From Odontesthes bonariensis (taxonomy: Eukaryota > Chordata > Actinopteri > Atheriniformes > Atherinopsidae): DNA of 64,000 nt. The translations under genes and the position numbers were made by a program. Positions 1 through 39,763 of this stretch are shown here, piece by piece. Where the stretch lies: the NCBI RefSeq assembly GCF_027942865.1, contig NC_134525.1:19405657-19469656 (forward strand). Direction: 5' to 3'. The notes beneath the pieces were generated by a model that was given only the letters and a program-made list of their open reading frames with translations, was not told where the DNA came from and made no database searches. Every line of letters begins with the position of its first letter. Within the stretch, counting starts at the first letter, position 1.

Positions 1-2173
1 ATGATGCAGCTTTCTGTGCTGCTTTTATGTCGGTGCCAGACTGCTCAGCTGATCAGATGTTGGCCTCAGTTCTTCAAAGCTACGGCACTACGGCAGAGCT
101 TTCCTTTGTGTGCTTCCTCTCATTCAGACTGAAAGGCTGCGATATTGTGTTGTCTGAGAACAATGAAGACGTTACAGCTTCGGGCATATTTCATATTCTG
201 TAAAAGTTGATGTTTATCTGTTTTGAATTGTGTCTGTATTTGATGCCTTAATGTGAAAAACCTGTGATTATCTCCGGTTCTGAATGCTTAATGCTTATTT
301 GATTTAAATCTTTTGATAGAATCTACAAAGCCTAATATGAATACACATTAATATGACAGCAATTACAGGCCTGATCCTGCATTATCTTTTTACCGTGAGC
401 CCCCCCCTTTTTTTATTTTTTTTTTATAAACCTGCTAGCACCCGCTAACATTTGGCTCCTGAGTGCAATGTGAAAAATCAACTGTAACGTCTCATATAGA
501 GATCAGTGTTTCTTTCTGTCTCGTAGCCTGATTATCACAGAATGGTATTATCAGAAACTAGTCCGACACAGCCTGTAGGACACGGTGTGATATCATCCTC
601 TTATCTTATAGCGACATACCTGTCCTCTGGGAGGCAGAGGTATTGTAACCGTAAGTTTTAGCCCTCAGAGCACAGATGACAAACCCGCTATTACACGCGA
701 TGGGAAAGGCTTTATTCGACATTTCTCTCAACTCTAGGCTTTCTCTGAACTCCACCCAGCAAAATGATAATGTTGTCGCTCTTAGCTCTTAGCAGTCATC
801 AATGTTTTGTTTTTTTTCTTTTTAGGTGGCTTCTTATAATTTCAGTGGCATGGCTCACTAATAAACCGTTGATTTGAGTACAACACTGTGCCTTAACACA
901 CAAGTCTTATCATTCACGATTCCTGCTTTGTTGGCTCAACTTCTTTTGAGTTTGCCCACCATTTTGAACTATTCCTAGCATTTTTTTTTTTTTTTTTAAA
1001 TCAAGGGTTTCATACATTTCACTCATATGCTCTTGTGCAAGAATGTATCCAACTTTAGCCTTTAGAATCCACACCAGGGCCAAGTTGATGCCGACAACCA
1101 CCATCTCTTTCTGTCACAATGTGCACTGTACCTGGCATAGAGAGTCTACAGTGCCAGGTAGACTCTCAAAATGTAGCAGACCTGCGACGGGACTGCAGCT
1201 CTGGATGGTGAGACTTAATGACACCTATGCCTTCAATATCTTAAGAACCTACACCTGCATGTATATACGGTATGTTACTGGGAGATGCTGCAGCAGCGTC
1301 AGGAACCAGTCGCCTTGTACAGCGGGCGGAAGTCGGGCCATCCTGCAGCGTTTCTGTGCATTATTTCTCCTCACTGCTAAATATACGAGCTGAACATTAA
1401 TAGATTAATATCGCTGAAAGCACAAACAACTGCATGCTGAAATTCAAGCCATAAGGTCGATATTTACTCGAGTTCCCAATTAATGGGTTAATTAGTTTCT
1501 CTGGGTCTTATTTGGCTCTCAAGAACCTTTTCCATTACAACCTTGCCGTTCCCAAACTCAATCCCCTTTTCTGTCCTTTGCGTAAAGACGTGCAGCCACT
1601 CTTGCTGCCCCGCTCGTCCAGCCTTCCCTGGCTACTGGCTGTTTGTTTGTGTGTAGGAATTCACACTCCGCTGCATACAGGGAAACTGTGTCCCTGTGGA
1701 TCTGCCCGGGCAGAGCTCCCCATCACTGGCCCACCTCCAGAGGTTTGTTTGGTATCGATGGCTGCGGGAGGGGCCAGAGAATAAAATTTACAGCACAGTT
1801 CTGAGCGATGGTGGGGTGATCTATGATGACTTCAACGCTGGAGAGCTGAGCAGCGCCAACCACACATTATCAGTAGCTGCCAGTTAATAGATGGTACCCA
1901 CATTAGGAAGTAGGATTCACAGAGTGCATTCATTCAGGATGATTAAAATATCAGTTAAAGGAAATTACAAGGAAATTGCATTCTTATTAGATTATTAAAG
2001 AGAGTAATAGTTTGTTTTTAATCACAGACCATATATTAAATAGAGTTTAGCTATTTTCTCTCTCTGTCATATAGCCTGAAGGGATAATTACCCTGATTGA
2101 AAGCAGCTGGGTAAAAGAAGTGGACATTTCCATAGGGACGGTTTTACTTTTTAATTAAAATCAGAGATCTGTT

Positions 2174-2205
<32 letters not shown>

Positions 2206-3587
2206 TTTTTTTTAATTATAACCCTGTTTCAAACTTCAGTGCACCTCTGACTCAATGAGAACTCCAAAACAATGAGCACTTTGTTAATATTTGGCCAAAA
2301 GCTACTGTGAGTTCAATAGAGGTTGGGAGAGGCTTGCTGGGGGGTGAACCAGCTCAACACTCACTTTAACACTTACAAAAGCTCATTTCCAGAAGAAAGC
2401 GTGCTCCCAGCACTGCTCAGCATCACGTTATACGCCTGGAAAAACGGCCTCGTGTGCGAGTCCATGGCGTAAACCAGGAGCAGTTAGTGACGTGGGGGGC
2501 ACCTCACCTCACACGTCGCAAGAACAACGGGCGTACCTCTCCCGGGGAGGCTTTTTGCCATCATAAATGATTTTTTTCTAACAGTATAAAGACCAACGTT
2601 TGCTATTATCTGGCATGAGCCTCCTGCCGAAGCTTCGTGGGGCTGCACTTGGTTTAGCAGCGTCGCCCCTCCATCCGGCCCGCTTCATTAGGCAGGATTT
2701 GGGAAAGCTAATTCATAATTGATGAACCCACAGTTACCAAAGAGAATAACAGTGTTTAACCCTCTTAAACTCTGGAGGATTTTGAGGTCAGGAATGAAGA
2801 TTAAATTCACATCCTGCAGTAGCCTTGAGTTTTGGTTTTTAAGCAGGGTTAAGCACATCCAGCTCACTGAAATCATTGTGCTGTTTGTTCCAAAGTTGAA
2901 TTCTTTTAACAGCACAGATGCTCTTTGGATGATTCTGATCATTGAGCGTGGAAAGTCTCAGTGCTTACTTTTATTAAAGGTGTTGACACTGACCCGGCGG
3001 GACCCATTAGGGACCGAGCGGACTGTATCGATTTCAAGTACATCGACTGGGCATGAGCCAGCAGAATAAAAACAGCAGTTACTGGATGCCACCTCGGTTC
3101 TGTGAGGCCAGTGCTAACTCTGATGTGAAGAGAAACAGTTTGAAAAGATTCCCACTTGATTGAGGACTGAGCATATAGAATGGAAATTTTTAATTATAAT
3201 TTCATGACCACTCTATGTAGAACTTATGGACTTAAATAGCTTTTGTTCTTTTATCCCAAATGCTATTGATATGCTTAATGACTCAAGATCATCTTGATCC
3301 TCATTTTGATTTAATATTATTTTGAATATTAAACTGAGTGGTTAGCCATGTTGGTAACCTTTTCATAAAGCTGATCCACCCTTTACTCTTGATCATAATG
3401 GGAGTGACATCACAAATGCATATAACTGAGTTTTCTCTGTGTAGTGCCATGACTAAACTTTAGATTAATGAGTTCAGGCATTTCGAGTGAGGTGGAGGTC
3501 AAATCGCTTCTCCTTTGTTTCAAACGACACAGTTGAGCTTAGGCGGTTTGGGCATTTGATAAGAATGCCTTTTGGATATCTTCCAGT

Positions 3588-3618
<31 letters not shown>

Positions 3619-3812
3619 CTAAGGGTTTTTCTACTGGAAGAGAACCCCATGGTGCACCCAGAGGAATACCTGGGAGTACAGTCCCGGGAAGAAAGACCAT
3701 CTCACATAGGCTGCTGCAACCGCGAACAAACTGCAGCAGGAAAAAAAATAAGAAAAAGAAAGGATGCATGAATGGATAATCACAGTGATTATATGTTGTT
3801 TTTCTGTTGCAG
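1..3812 (+). other. oxsr1: oxsr1 intron 1 (right part)
   Basis: No exon encoding the N-terminus that should precede the glycine loop was found here, so this is read as the 3' part of intron 1, ending in the acceptor TTGCAG at 3812. It holds poly-T runs (982-998, 2197-2212, 3592-3619), two competing perfect hairpins at 1129-1167, and an unexplained coding-like block at 1696-1887. Around 3577-3645 a roughly 10-bp inverted repeat (CTTCCAGTAG / CTACTGGAAG) brackets the long poly-T just upstream of exon 2. Confidence 0.75.
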
Positions 3813-31075
<27,263 letters not shown>

Positions 31076-32014
31076 ACTGTTGTTCTACCTGGGACCGTGA
31101 CTTGCCTAAAAAATGTGAAAATAAAAAAAAAAAAATTTGTTTAATGCATTTTTTTTTTTTTTCCTTTCCTTTCCATGGCTGTAAAGAAACCACTACTGCC
31201 AAAGAAAACAGTACCGTTTTGCCACCCGTAGGATTATAAAATACCGCCTCGTTGAATCGGACAGTCGGCTGAAGTTTCGGAGCGTGCAGTGTGAGAATCG
31301 ACAAGTTTACAGTGTATACATAGAAGCATCTACGACAACCTGTTTTCATTCACCGTTCTGATCTCCCTCGTTCTGTTTGTTTCTCTCTAATATGTGATGC
31401 ATTTGCACAATCTGAACTAACGCCCTTGAATCCTGATAAATGTAACAATGCCTTATATTCATCAGAACTACTGAATGCACGCTTTTGGGGACAGCCCCAG
31501 TTACCATGTGGAGCATAATGTTTTCCTGATTGCACAAATTTATGGCTACGGCTGTCAAACTTTTTACTTCATCTCTGCAGGAGGTGGGCTGCACGTTAAC
31601 TTGAGCTCCAGTAGGTTTTTCAACAAGCAATGCCAGTAGGGCTGGTTATAGCAGCAAATCCCATGAAAGGATCAAAAGCAACTGAAGTTTCGTCACTCTG
31701 TGATGCTGCACCCAGAAAACGGATTTGTTGTTGTGTCATTTTAAGAAGTGAGATAATTTCCTAAAACAACTAGGCGCCGTCGTTTTTATCAGACACATGC
31801 AGTGTGTGTGTGTGTGTGTGTGTGTAGGGGAGGGGGGGGGACTATTTTCAGCAGTGGACTTATACATCCTAATGAAGGCTACAGATTTACTGTTGATGAT
31901 TTACTGTTTTATGGTATAAAAGAATAAGCTAAAGTATTCGCATCTGTGTGTGTACAGACAGTGTTCAATAATGTGATCTGTTAGTCATTGGTCTTTTTCA
32001 TGGGATTTGTTGAC

Positions 32015-32020
32015 AATAAA
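32015..32020 (+). promoter_or_regulatory. oxsr1: Candidate poly(A) signal for oxsr1
   Basis: AATAAA about 940 bases after the stop codon, in an A-rich context. The nearer AATAAA at 31120 lies only 45 bases after the stop and would give a very short UTR. Confidence 0.4.
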
Positions 32021-32765
32021 AAAAAAAGGCAAAATAAGAGTATCCACAAAATGATAATTGATAATTTAGTTTTTTAAGCTGTTTTAAATGAGCCAACTGA
32101 TATCCTTGGAGTGACCAGGTCCCAATTTAAAATCCTTAAAAACAATCCACCTTCATGTGATGATTAACTGAAGCAGAAAGTTTTTTTGACAGCTGCAGCC
32201 GCACGTGTTTGTGTCTGGTATTAGTTTGTCTGTTTGCAATCGGTTTCAGAAATCCTTTAAGAGAAAAAAAAAAGACTTAAGGCATATTTCTTTATGTGGA
32301 TGAAAAAAAAAAAACAAGTACTTGATTTAACTTCTAGTATGTAAATAATGACATTTGGCTTTGATTTGTTTTTATACTGTGTGTGTTTCACTCTGCCTTT
32401 CTTTCTCCTTCTCGTGACGCGGCCGCGTGGGTTGAAGCGCGAGGCGGCGCTGCGCGTTTGGCTTCGAATTCCCTCGTTTTGCCTCAGGTGCCGCTGCCGT
32501 CTTTGTCTCGAATGACGCTCATTCGCCATTCACGCTTCAGAAACCCTCAGCTTTTAGCCCCTTTGAGGAATTTGATTCTGTTTTTACTCCGGAGCCACCG
32601 CTGTCCTCGTGCACCGTTTATCCCCCGAGAAACTGCCCCCAGCTGTCATGAACCCCCACCCAGGCGGAGCCTGTTTAGTCTCGAGTTGTTTTAACCGACA
32701 CCTGAAGGCACACAGTTGTTTTTTTCTTTTCTTTTGTTTTTTTGCCGTTCACTTTATTAAATGGC

Positions 32766-32768
<3 letters not shown>

Positions 32769-32809
<41 letters not shown>
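32769..32809. repeat. AT dinucleotide run
   Basis: About 20 uninterrupted TA units in the downstream region of oxsr1. Confidence 0.9.
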
Positions 32810-32815
<6 letters not shown>

Positions 32816-34990
32816 TTTTAAAAATTAAGGTCACGTGACTAAACAGTTTGATCAGAAGTTTCCATTGAATCCGGAAGCAAATCGGTGGTTCTCAACACAG
32901 ATGTTGCACATCCTGTAATCCGCTCTCTGGATGCTTTTTTCCCTCGCATTAATCTGCATTAATGACATGCTCTGATGGGGAGTGTTAGTCTTGCGGTTAT
33001 TGGCACCAACCACAGCAAGAGGCTCATCTTCTATCCTGCTTTAATACGAAGACACGAGATGCCAGCGAGGTTTTACTATCCAATTTCACGTGATGGTGTC
33101 ACGACCCTCCAGTTGCCATATAAAAACCAAACTGAATGCATTTATTTTGCTTGCAGATCAATTGTTAAGAGGAAAACTTTGTATTTTGATGATGATGTTA
33201 AATTACTCGAGCCTTAAAAAATTATCATGTGTAGTTGTTTTTTGTTTTTACTTTGGGACTTTTATTCAGACCCTCGGTGTTGTGAAGATACCCCAAATAA
33301 ATATACCCGCCAATAAGTTCTCCTTGGGAGGGGAAGCAAGAAAGTCAGTGAGCCGACGTTACTTTCAGTTTGGAAATTGCAGTATTTTGGTGCCGGTGTG
33401 TCCTGATTGGCTGACAGCAGACTGGGACAGGATCAGGATCCGCGTGCATAGAGAGAAGCACGAGCGCGTTGTATACGTTGAGCCCTACTACTGACAAAGA
33501 TGAAGATCTAATGGCTTTGTTTTCATCCTTCCTCCAACAGTTTCTTCTGTCCTGCTCACACACAGTCTCACAAAACTGTAGCAACTGAACAGACGACCGG
33601 AGAAAACCTGTTTCTCCAGGCAATAACTAATCAACATTGAATTATTTTTCCACCTGTTTTCTTTTTTTTTTCATTCTTCCATTTGCTTTTTTTGCTTTTC
33701 TTTTTTGGATCATTTTGGAGTTCAAAGCATGTTTCTCTTGATTGTTTTTAATCAATAAAGAGTAAGCATATCTGTCTCTTGGGATATATGTATTTTTCTT
33801 TTCCATATGTGCACCTGTGATTTTGGAGCAAGTACTTTTTAATGAAGAGTAAGTGAGAAATTGAACCAAATAACCGCACAAAAGGTCATACATGAACGCC
33901 GACACCTGAACTGATCACCAAGCATTTGCAGCATTTAGTGATCTTTACTCTCATTACTTAAGAACTACCTCAGAGTTTCCCAAAGCCCAAACCTTTTTAA
34001 ACATTTCTCGGTTGTATTCACATCTGTAAAGCAGCACGTGCAGACTTGAAGTTTCTGATGTGGATCATATGGGGAAAAGCTTGCATGTCCCCAAACGCAC
34101 CTCCTCTGCAGGCTTTTGATGGTAAAACTGAGCAGATTATCTGTACGAAAAGTAGTGATGAATGGGTTTTTAAGCAAGGCTCAGACTTTCATGTCGCAGT
34201 CCAGAAAGCTGCGTTTAAGTTACACACGAGCGTCCATATTAATTAAGTTAATATAACTGTTTAGGAACAATATAACCTATACCACGTGACACAAAAGTTG
34301 TACTTTCATTTTGCCTAAACATATTGAAGTCACACCTTGATAGCATTGTTTTATGTGTCGGAATCCCTAAAAACTTAAAAACTGTTTTGTAGAAGCACAA
34401 AAACTTCATAACAAAATCTCAGGATTGCGTAGGTGTGCGATCTGTTTTTGAGTTTGGTTACATTCAGGAGAGGATTTTTACACCAAACGCTAGATATATA
34501 TGATAATCACTCATGTCTCCTACTGTTTGCAGCATGGCAGCTGCTGGTCCTTAAACTAGACTCCTGCTGCATACGTGACTTTTTCCTTCATAGCAGTTGG
34601 GGGACCCACTTTTGCCTCCACCAAACTTGAATAGATCAGAGTTTCCTTTAATTAGCTCAAAGTACTGTGTTCATCTAAAAAAAAAAAAAAAAAAAAACAG
34701 TCACTCAGTGGCACATAAACAAATCTATTAACACCAGATTACACCACATCTCACATGTTGTGGCCCTCATAGGTATCGCTGTACTCTAAAAAAACTAGTT
34801 TATATTTTATTTACCATGTGTTTCTGGCAGCGAAGAGAAAATGACTTCAATGACAAAAATATTGCTAAAGAGGGAACCTTGGTTGACACAGCTGAATGTG
34901 TTGATGACCCTAAAACAAAGTCGTGACCCTCAGAAAGACTTCAAAACTTTCCTACGTAGATGTCAGACTCTACTGTGCCTTGTCTGTTTT

Positions 34991-35230
34991 ATGCAAATTA
35001 CATTGCGCAGGTGCGGAGCTCTGATTGGTTAAAACGCCAAGAGCTCACAGAGGATTGGCTACCGGGGAACGGATTTCCTATAAACACCTGGGACGATGGC
35101 AGCTACTCTCTCATCTCTCTCTCCTCCCAAACAGCGTTTGCGTAACGTTACACATTCATTTTAGTTTATGCTGGTAATAATGGGCCATATTGTTTTCATT
35201 AGTTTTTTCCAGCTTTGTTAGACCAGGGAG
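34991..35230 (+). promoter_or_regulatory. Promoter-like cluster with possible untranslated first exon
   Basis: In 5'-3' order: octamer ATGCAAAT (34991), two inverted CCAAT boxes (ATTGG at about 35024 and 35053), TATAAA (35079-35084), an ATG at about 35095 opening a 23-codon frame ending in TAG, and a strong donor GGGAG|GTAAGTG with GT at 35231. Octamer plus CCAAT plus TATA is a combination known from H2B-type promoters, but no histone gene follows. Inferred to be the start of a spliced non-coding or relic transcript; no downstream exon was identified. Confidence 0.4.
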
Positions 35231-35275
35231 GTAAGTGATCATCATTTTCATTTGATTTTGCTTCGTTTAGGTCAG

Positions 35276-35410
35276 GGATGTCCACATCCGGTCCTCGAGG
35301 GCCGGAGACTTGCAGGTTTTAGATGTTTCCCTGCTTCAACACACCTGATTCTGATCAATGCATCATTCGCAGGCTTGTGCAGAACTTAACAATCTTTTGA
35401 AGATATCCGT
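35276..35410 (+). repeat. Dispersed fish repeat fragment
   Basis: Carries GGTCCTCGAGGGCCGG and CCCTGCTTCAACACACCTGA, a phrase found in a dispersed element common in teleost genomes (recognised from memory). The family and full ends cannot be fixed here. Confidence 0.5.
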
Positions 35411-37789
35411 TTCATCTGAATGGAGACATCAAAACAAACAGGGAAAAATGCAACTCTGGAAAACGATATGTGCATCCTATTGAGTGACACTTTGTCTTGG
35501 GAATTCGAATCCGGCATGCACTAAACATGTTTTTTTTTTTTCTCCAGTTGCAAAGTCATAGAATGAAGATTTGAGTAGTCTACTGTCCTGAAAATAGCCA
35601 AATCTCCTGTTGAAACAACTTAGCATGGGAAAGTGAATAAATAGCAAATAAACTGATCACTGTAAAAGTTGGCAAGATCATTTAGTGTAAATCAAGAGGC
35701 CGTTATGTATACTTCTTGTAATTGAGATTCAACTGTTCTTTTTCCACATTCCAACGTTTAACTAGTTGTTATCCCAACGGCTGCATATGATCTCATGTTG
35801 GATATGTGACACTACAAAGGCAATGGAAACAAAAGCTTTTACATTTTCAAGATGCACTAGAGAAGTTTTGAGGAAAAGGTAAGCTGAAATCTTTCGGATA
35901 GTACAATTTCTTGGACGTGTCTGAGACTTGCCTCCCCACCAACTTTGGAAGAAAAAATTTGTCAATGAGTGCTGCTACTGTAGGAAAAAGATAATATCCT
36001 TTCATATTGTCATACACTCTTAACCCGAACTAGTTGAGTTTACTAGAAAATCGCGTGGAAACCCGTTGCCTTATCCCGTTTAAGTTTTTACAAAACATGA
36101 AACTAAACCTTTTAAGTTGTATTGGCATAGATAACTTAGACATATTCAAGTTTACATTAGTAACCTTTACTCAAAACCATTAGTTCACATAACTTATCTC
36201 TTTTCTGAGGTCTAGCCAACCATTTTAGGTCAAATGCACATAAATATATATAAAAGCATTTCTTAACATCATTTGTTGATATAAGTAATGTATTGTCTTC
36301 AAATTTTAATTAATGACTTATACTGTTTTGATTTAAAGTTTGTATATACCATTGTAGTAATGGTAGAGGTGGAGGCAAGAAAAGGCTTAGTCCAGACTTC
36401 TTCCTGCAGTAAGCACTTTTATCTTGACAGACAATTCACAGGAACTATAGTGAATTTCAACCAACCCACATGTATTCGAACAAGTGGTGGTAACTTTCTA
36501 TCTCACCACTTTCAGTTATGGTGCAGATTTAGTTAAAATGCAACACGAACAAAAACCTTGTACTACACCGTCACTGCGTACAGAACATAAACATAAAACA
36601 CATACAAACTCTACCACAGCACTAAATACAGCACATAACGGGGAACAGAGAGCACCCATAATGCAATGCGGCAACACACCCACAGCACGCCACAATATAT
36701 TGTTTAAAAAGAAATTTGTATGGGAAGGAAGAAATTAAAAAATACTTTTAAATTGTTCAAGTTATTTTATTTCAGAAAACATTGAAATTAACAAATAAAA
36801 ATTAACACAAATAATTCACTGCAGCAATAATGAATTAAGACTGGTGCAGTCCTAAGCTAACCTTTAGCAAACGTTTAGCAACCAGACCGATCTTAATAAT
36901 TGCTTTACACACTCTTCCGTCTACTTAGTGTCGTTAAAACTACTTTAAAACATCCACAGTTTATTTTTAAATACACAATTCAGTTTTCTCCAAAACTCGA
37001 GCTGGTCACGCTCTCACACAGGACGGGTCTTGACTCTCAGTCGAACTTCAAATAGGCTCCGCCCCTCCCTCACAGAACGTAACTTTATATGTAATCTCTG
37101 CTTAACATGATCATTGCAGTGTATATTTTCACATTTCTAATCCAAAGAACTAATTTGATTTAGTAATTACATAGATTTTTACAAAACATAATAGAATAAG
37201 TAATGAACACTAAAACGTTTAATTGAAAACAAATTCCGGGTTTACAGTGTATTTTTGTTGTAATCTTGAAGCTATTCATTATTTGAGTTTGAGGGAGGGT
37301 AAGAACATGCGTTTTTTTTTTTTTTTTTGTGAAACCTTTAACCTTGAAAATAAGTTTGCTTAAATGAACCCAAGAACGTGATTCTTTCCATTTAAAATAG
37401 GCTAAATGTTCAGAGTCTAGACCAACCAACAGGGGCACACTGGTACATGTATGTAACTTGCTGACCTGTCACATTGAAACCTACAAAGCCTCTATTTTAA
37501 AAGGAGATTAGACTGTCTTAAGTCTAGAACACACTGACTTTTTTTTCTCTTCCTAAACGTGTCAGTACTTATATTATTTGCAACTGACACCCACTTGCCA
37601 GGTGACGATCGGGTTCGGAGGAGCTCGTGATTGAGTAAATGACCAGCTACACTTTTCACATTAACTTGTAATCTTATAGTTTAGTATCACATACAATATA
37701 TTAAAAATCCTCTGGTCCTTACCAGGTCTTAAAGTTGGTTAACCACGACCCTTTATTAAACGCCTACACACGACCTAGTACACTGTCAT

Positions 37790-38720
37790 TATTTATATAA
37801 CAAAATTGCAAAATGCAGAAGCAGTGAGTGAAAAGTCCACTCTTACTGTTTCCATAGGAATCGGGTGGCTATTTAGCAGCAAGGTGCTACTAATCAAATG
37901 CACTTGATTAACAAATGTGAGCAGTTTGCTGGTCTGGAGCGTCCTGGTGGCCGTTAACACGATGCCAAGGGAGAGGGACTTCAGCAATGATCTTAGGGAA
38001 GCATTTGTTGCAGCTGGAATATAAGGTACTTTCCAAATTATTAGGAGTCCATTATTCTATAGTGAAGGATAAGTCACAACTGCACACCAGTCAAGATGGC
38101 TGTCAATCTTCCCAGGAGTTGATGCTTCAGCAAGTCCACACTGAGCTCAGATCATGCAATGCTCAGAAACTGTAAAATACCTGAGAGCTACATCTCAGTC
38201 TCTACAGGTCTCAGTTGGCATGTTGAATGTTAAAGTTCATGACAGAAATGCTGAGCAAGTGTGGCTTGTTTGAAAGGATTGCAAGAGAAGACCTTTTCTC
38301 TCTTAAGAGAACATGGAAGCACAGCTTAGGTTGGCAAAGTTGCATCTGAACAAACCCCAAAACTTAGAACAATGTCCTTTGGACAGATGACATCAAAGTG
38401 GAGATGTTTGGTCAAAATGCATGGCAGCGCATTTGGAGAAAACAGATTACCTCATGGCAACTGTCAAGCACGGTGGTGGAGGAGTGATGATTTTGGGCTT
38501 GTTCTGCAGCCACAGGACCTGGACACCTTGCAGTCCCGGAGTCCACATTGATCTCCTCTGTAGTGTTAATGTGAGGCCATTTCTGACAGCTAAAACTTGG
38601 CTGAAACTGGGTCATCAACAGGACAATGATCCCAAACACAGCATCAAATCTACAACAGAATGTCTGAAAAATAAGAGTCCTGGTGTTGCAGTGGTCCAGA
38701 TCTTAGGTCAGGTTTTATAA
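37790..38720 (+). mobile_element. Tc1/mariner transposon remnant, copy 1
   Basis: Disrupted plus-strand transposase: fragments correspond to the target-binding half, to WTDxxKVEMFGQN, to VKHGGGGVMILGLFCSHRTW and to GHQQDNDPKHS, the hallmarks of a Tc1 DDE transposase. Several frameshifts and stops are present. The same family recurs in the same orientation at 44866-45640, with shared flanking stretches (CAAAATGCAGAAG at the left, CAGCAATGATCT further in), so the two are copies of one element. Confidence 0.75.
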
Positions 38721-39582
38721 TTGCATGGAGTTGACATCTATTTCTAGTTCAGATTCCTGGAAGAGTAGTTTGCAGCTTGTCATTTCAGATGATTTAGCAA
38801 CTGGTTTTGCTTGAGGTTCTGGACTTTGAGTTACTGAGTGGGTTTGCTGTGGCCTGCTCCCCTTCTCTGTAGACTTTCATGCATCGTGTTGCTTCTTGCA
38901 CAGTTTGGTCTCTTTTGCTACTTTAAAAACAATGAAATCTCAAAATAATCTATATGTTTGACTTTGACACTTTATCCATGTTAGACTAAGATTTTTGTTT
39001 AGCAGAGCTTCCCTAAGTAATAACTAGCTTCAGCTGCCAGTTTTACCACAGTCTGTTTATTCTGGAGAATTATATCCCACTAATCTAAGATGAAACAGTT
39101 GAATCATAGTGGCAAAATGTGAAGTCACTTCTTATATGCAGCGGGATATTATCAGGATAAGCTTGTTTGGGCAAAAACAGAGACGGGTCACAGTCTCGGG
39201 TGTATATGATTCTTGTTGTGCTCATAAAAGCTGTGGAGAAACAAAGTTTTGAAGAGCTAACTTATACAGACACTCATGTCATGCCATACCTCTCGCTCGC
39301 TCTGGGTGCCTCCACTTACCTAAGCTATTCAGTAACTCTCCAGCAGATGGGACACTTCGCACCTAAACATTCTGCAGGATGGTGCACTGACCTGTTTCTT
39401 CCAAAACTGTCTAGAGTTTATGTATGAAAACGGCTTTTGATATTAGATATAATAGCACAGTATATCTGTATAGTTGTATTTTGAGAACTTTAGAGCGACT
39501 GAGTGAAGGAATGGTGCAGTTTTGAAGATGTGATGTCTGTCATAAGTTGCAATGAGATGTTTGACTTCGTTGCACATACTGG

Positions 39583-39750
39583 CAGTCAGAATGGTATAGG
39601 ACTGAACTCCATGGTCCGTCTTGTGGGCGGCATCATTGCTCCAACTTGGCCATCTACCATGAGACACTCCTCGTGCTGCTGGGGGTCTCTGTACTGCTGC
39701 CTGAAACCCTCAACGTTGATCTTCAGGGCCACGCTGAAATTGCATGACTT
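39583..39750 (+). pseudogene. Relic of an slc22a13-like exon 9, inverted relative to the other copies
   Basis: After an acceptor-like ACTGGCAG the plus strand encodes QNGIGLNSM then RLVGGIIAP, matching exon 9 of the intact gene ([17 protein letters not shown]). After an internal deletion of roughly 30 bp and a frame change it encodes the equivalent of GGLCxLLPETLNVDLQGHAEI. No other SLC22 exon was found near it, and the two full-length copies lie on the opposite strand. It is a degraded duplicate, not a usable exon. Confidence 0.75.
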
Positions 39751-39763
39751 GCCAAACCTGTAA

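Larger units (their letters stand above)
31076..33760 (+). other. oxsr1: oxsr1 3' UTR and immediate downstream sequence
   Basis: Follows the TAA stop. Poly(A) signal AATAAA occurs at 31120-31125, 32015-32020, 33296-33301 and 33754-33759, each a possible end; the true one cannot be chosen from sequence alone. The stretch contains poly-T, a GT microsatellite near 31802-31825, a CpG-rich patch (32405-32530) and an AT-dinucleotide run (32769-32809). No coding gene was recognised. Confidence 0.6.
33761..37780. other. Intergenic sequence without recognised protein genes
   Basis: Mostly AT-rich unique sequence with a poly-A run at about 34678-34697. Two items stand out and are listed separately: a promoter-like cluster at 34991-35230 and a dispersed-repeat fragment at 35276-35410. 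Open frames here are short and show no family signature. Confidence 0.6.

Noticed and set aside
1129..1167. MicroRNA precursor
   Set aside because: The stems are only 9-10 bp with small loops, far shorter than a precursor hairpin of about 60-80 nt, and the sequence matches no microRNA I recognise.
3487..3771. Plus-strand open frame crossing the long poly-T before oxsr1 exon 2
   Set aside because: It is made of a homopolymer and a snap-back repeat, shows no family similarity and has no splice context of its own.
32383..32694. Plus-strand open frame over the CpG-rich patch
   Set aside because: Arginine/serine/proline-rich translation typical of GC-rich non-coding DNA, with no recognisable motif, in the downstream region of oxsr1.
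33090..33494. 134-codon open frame downstream of oxsr1
   Set aside because: No family signature and no splice or promoter context. Its length is within what chance gives in 64 kb.
34991..35150. Histone H2B gene start
   Set aside because: The promoter motifs are reminiscent of H2B, but the following frame is only 23 codons and does not encode a histone.
39167..39427. Further SLC22 exons near the inverted exon 9 relic
   Set aside because: I compared the translation with exons 7 and 8 of the intact gene by eye and found no convincing match.
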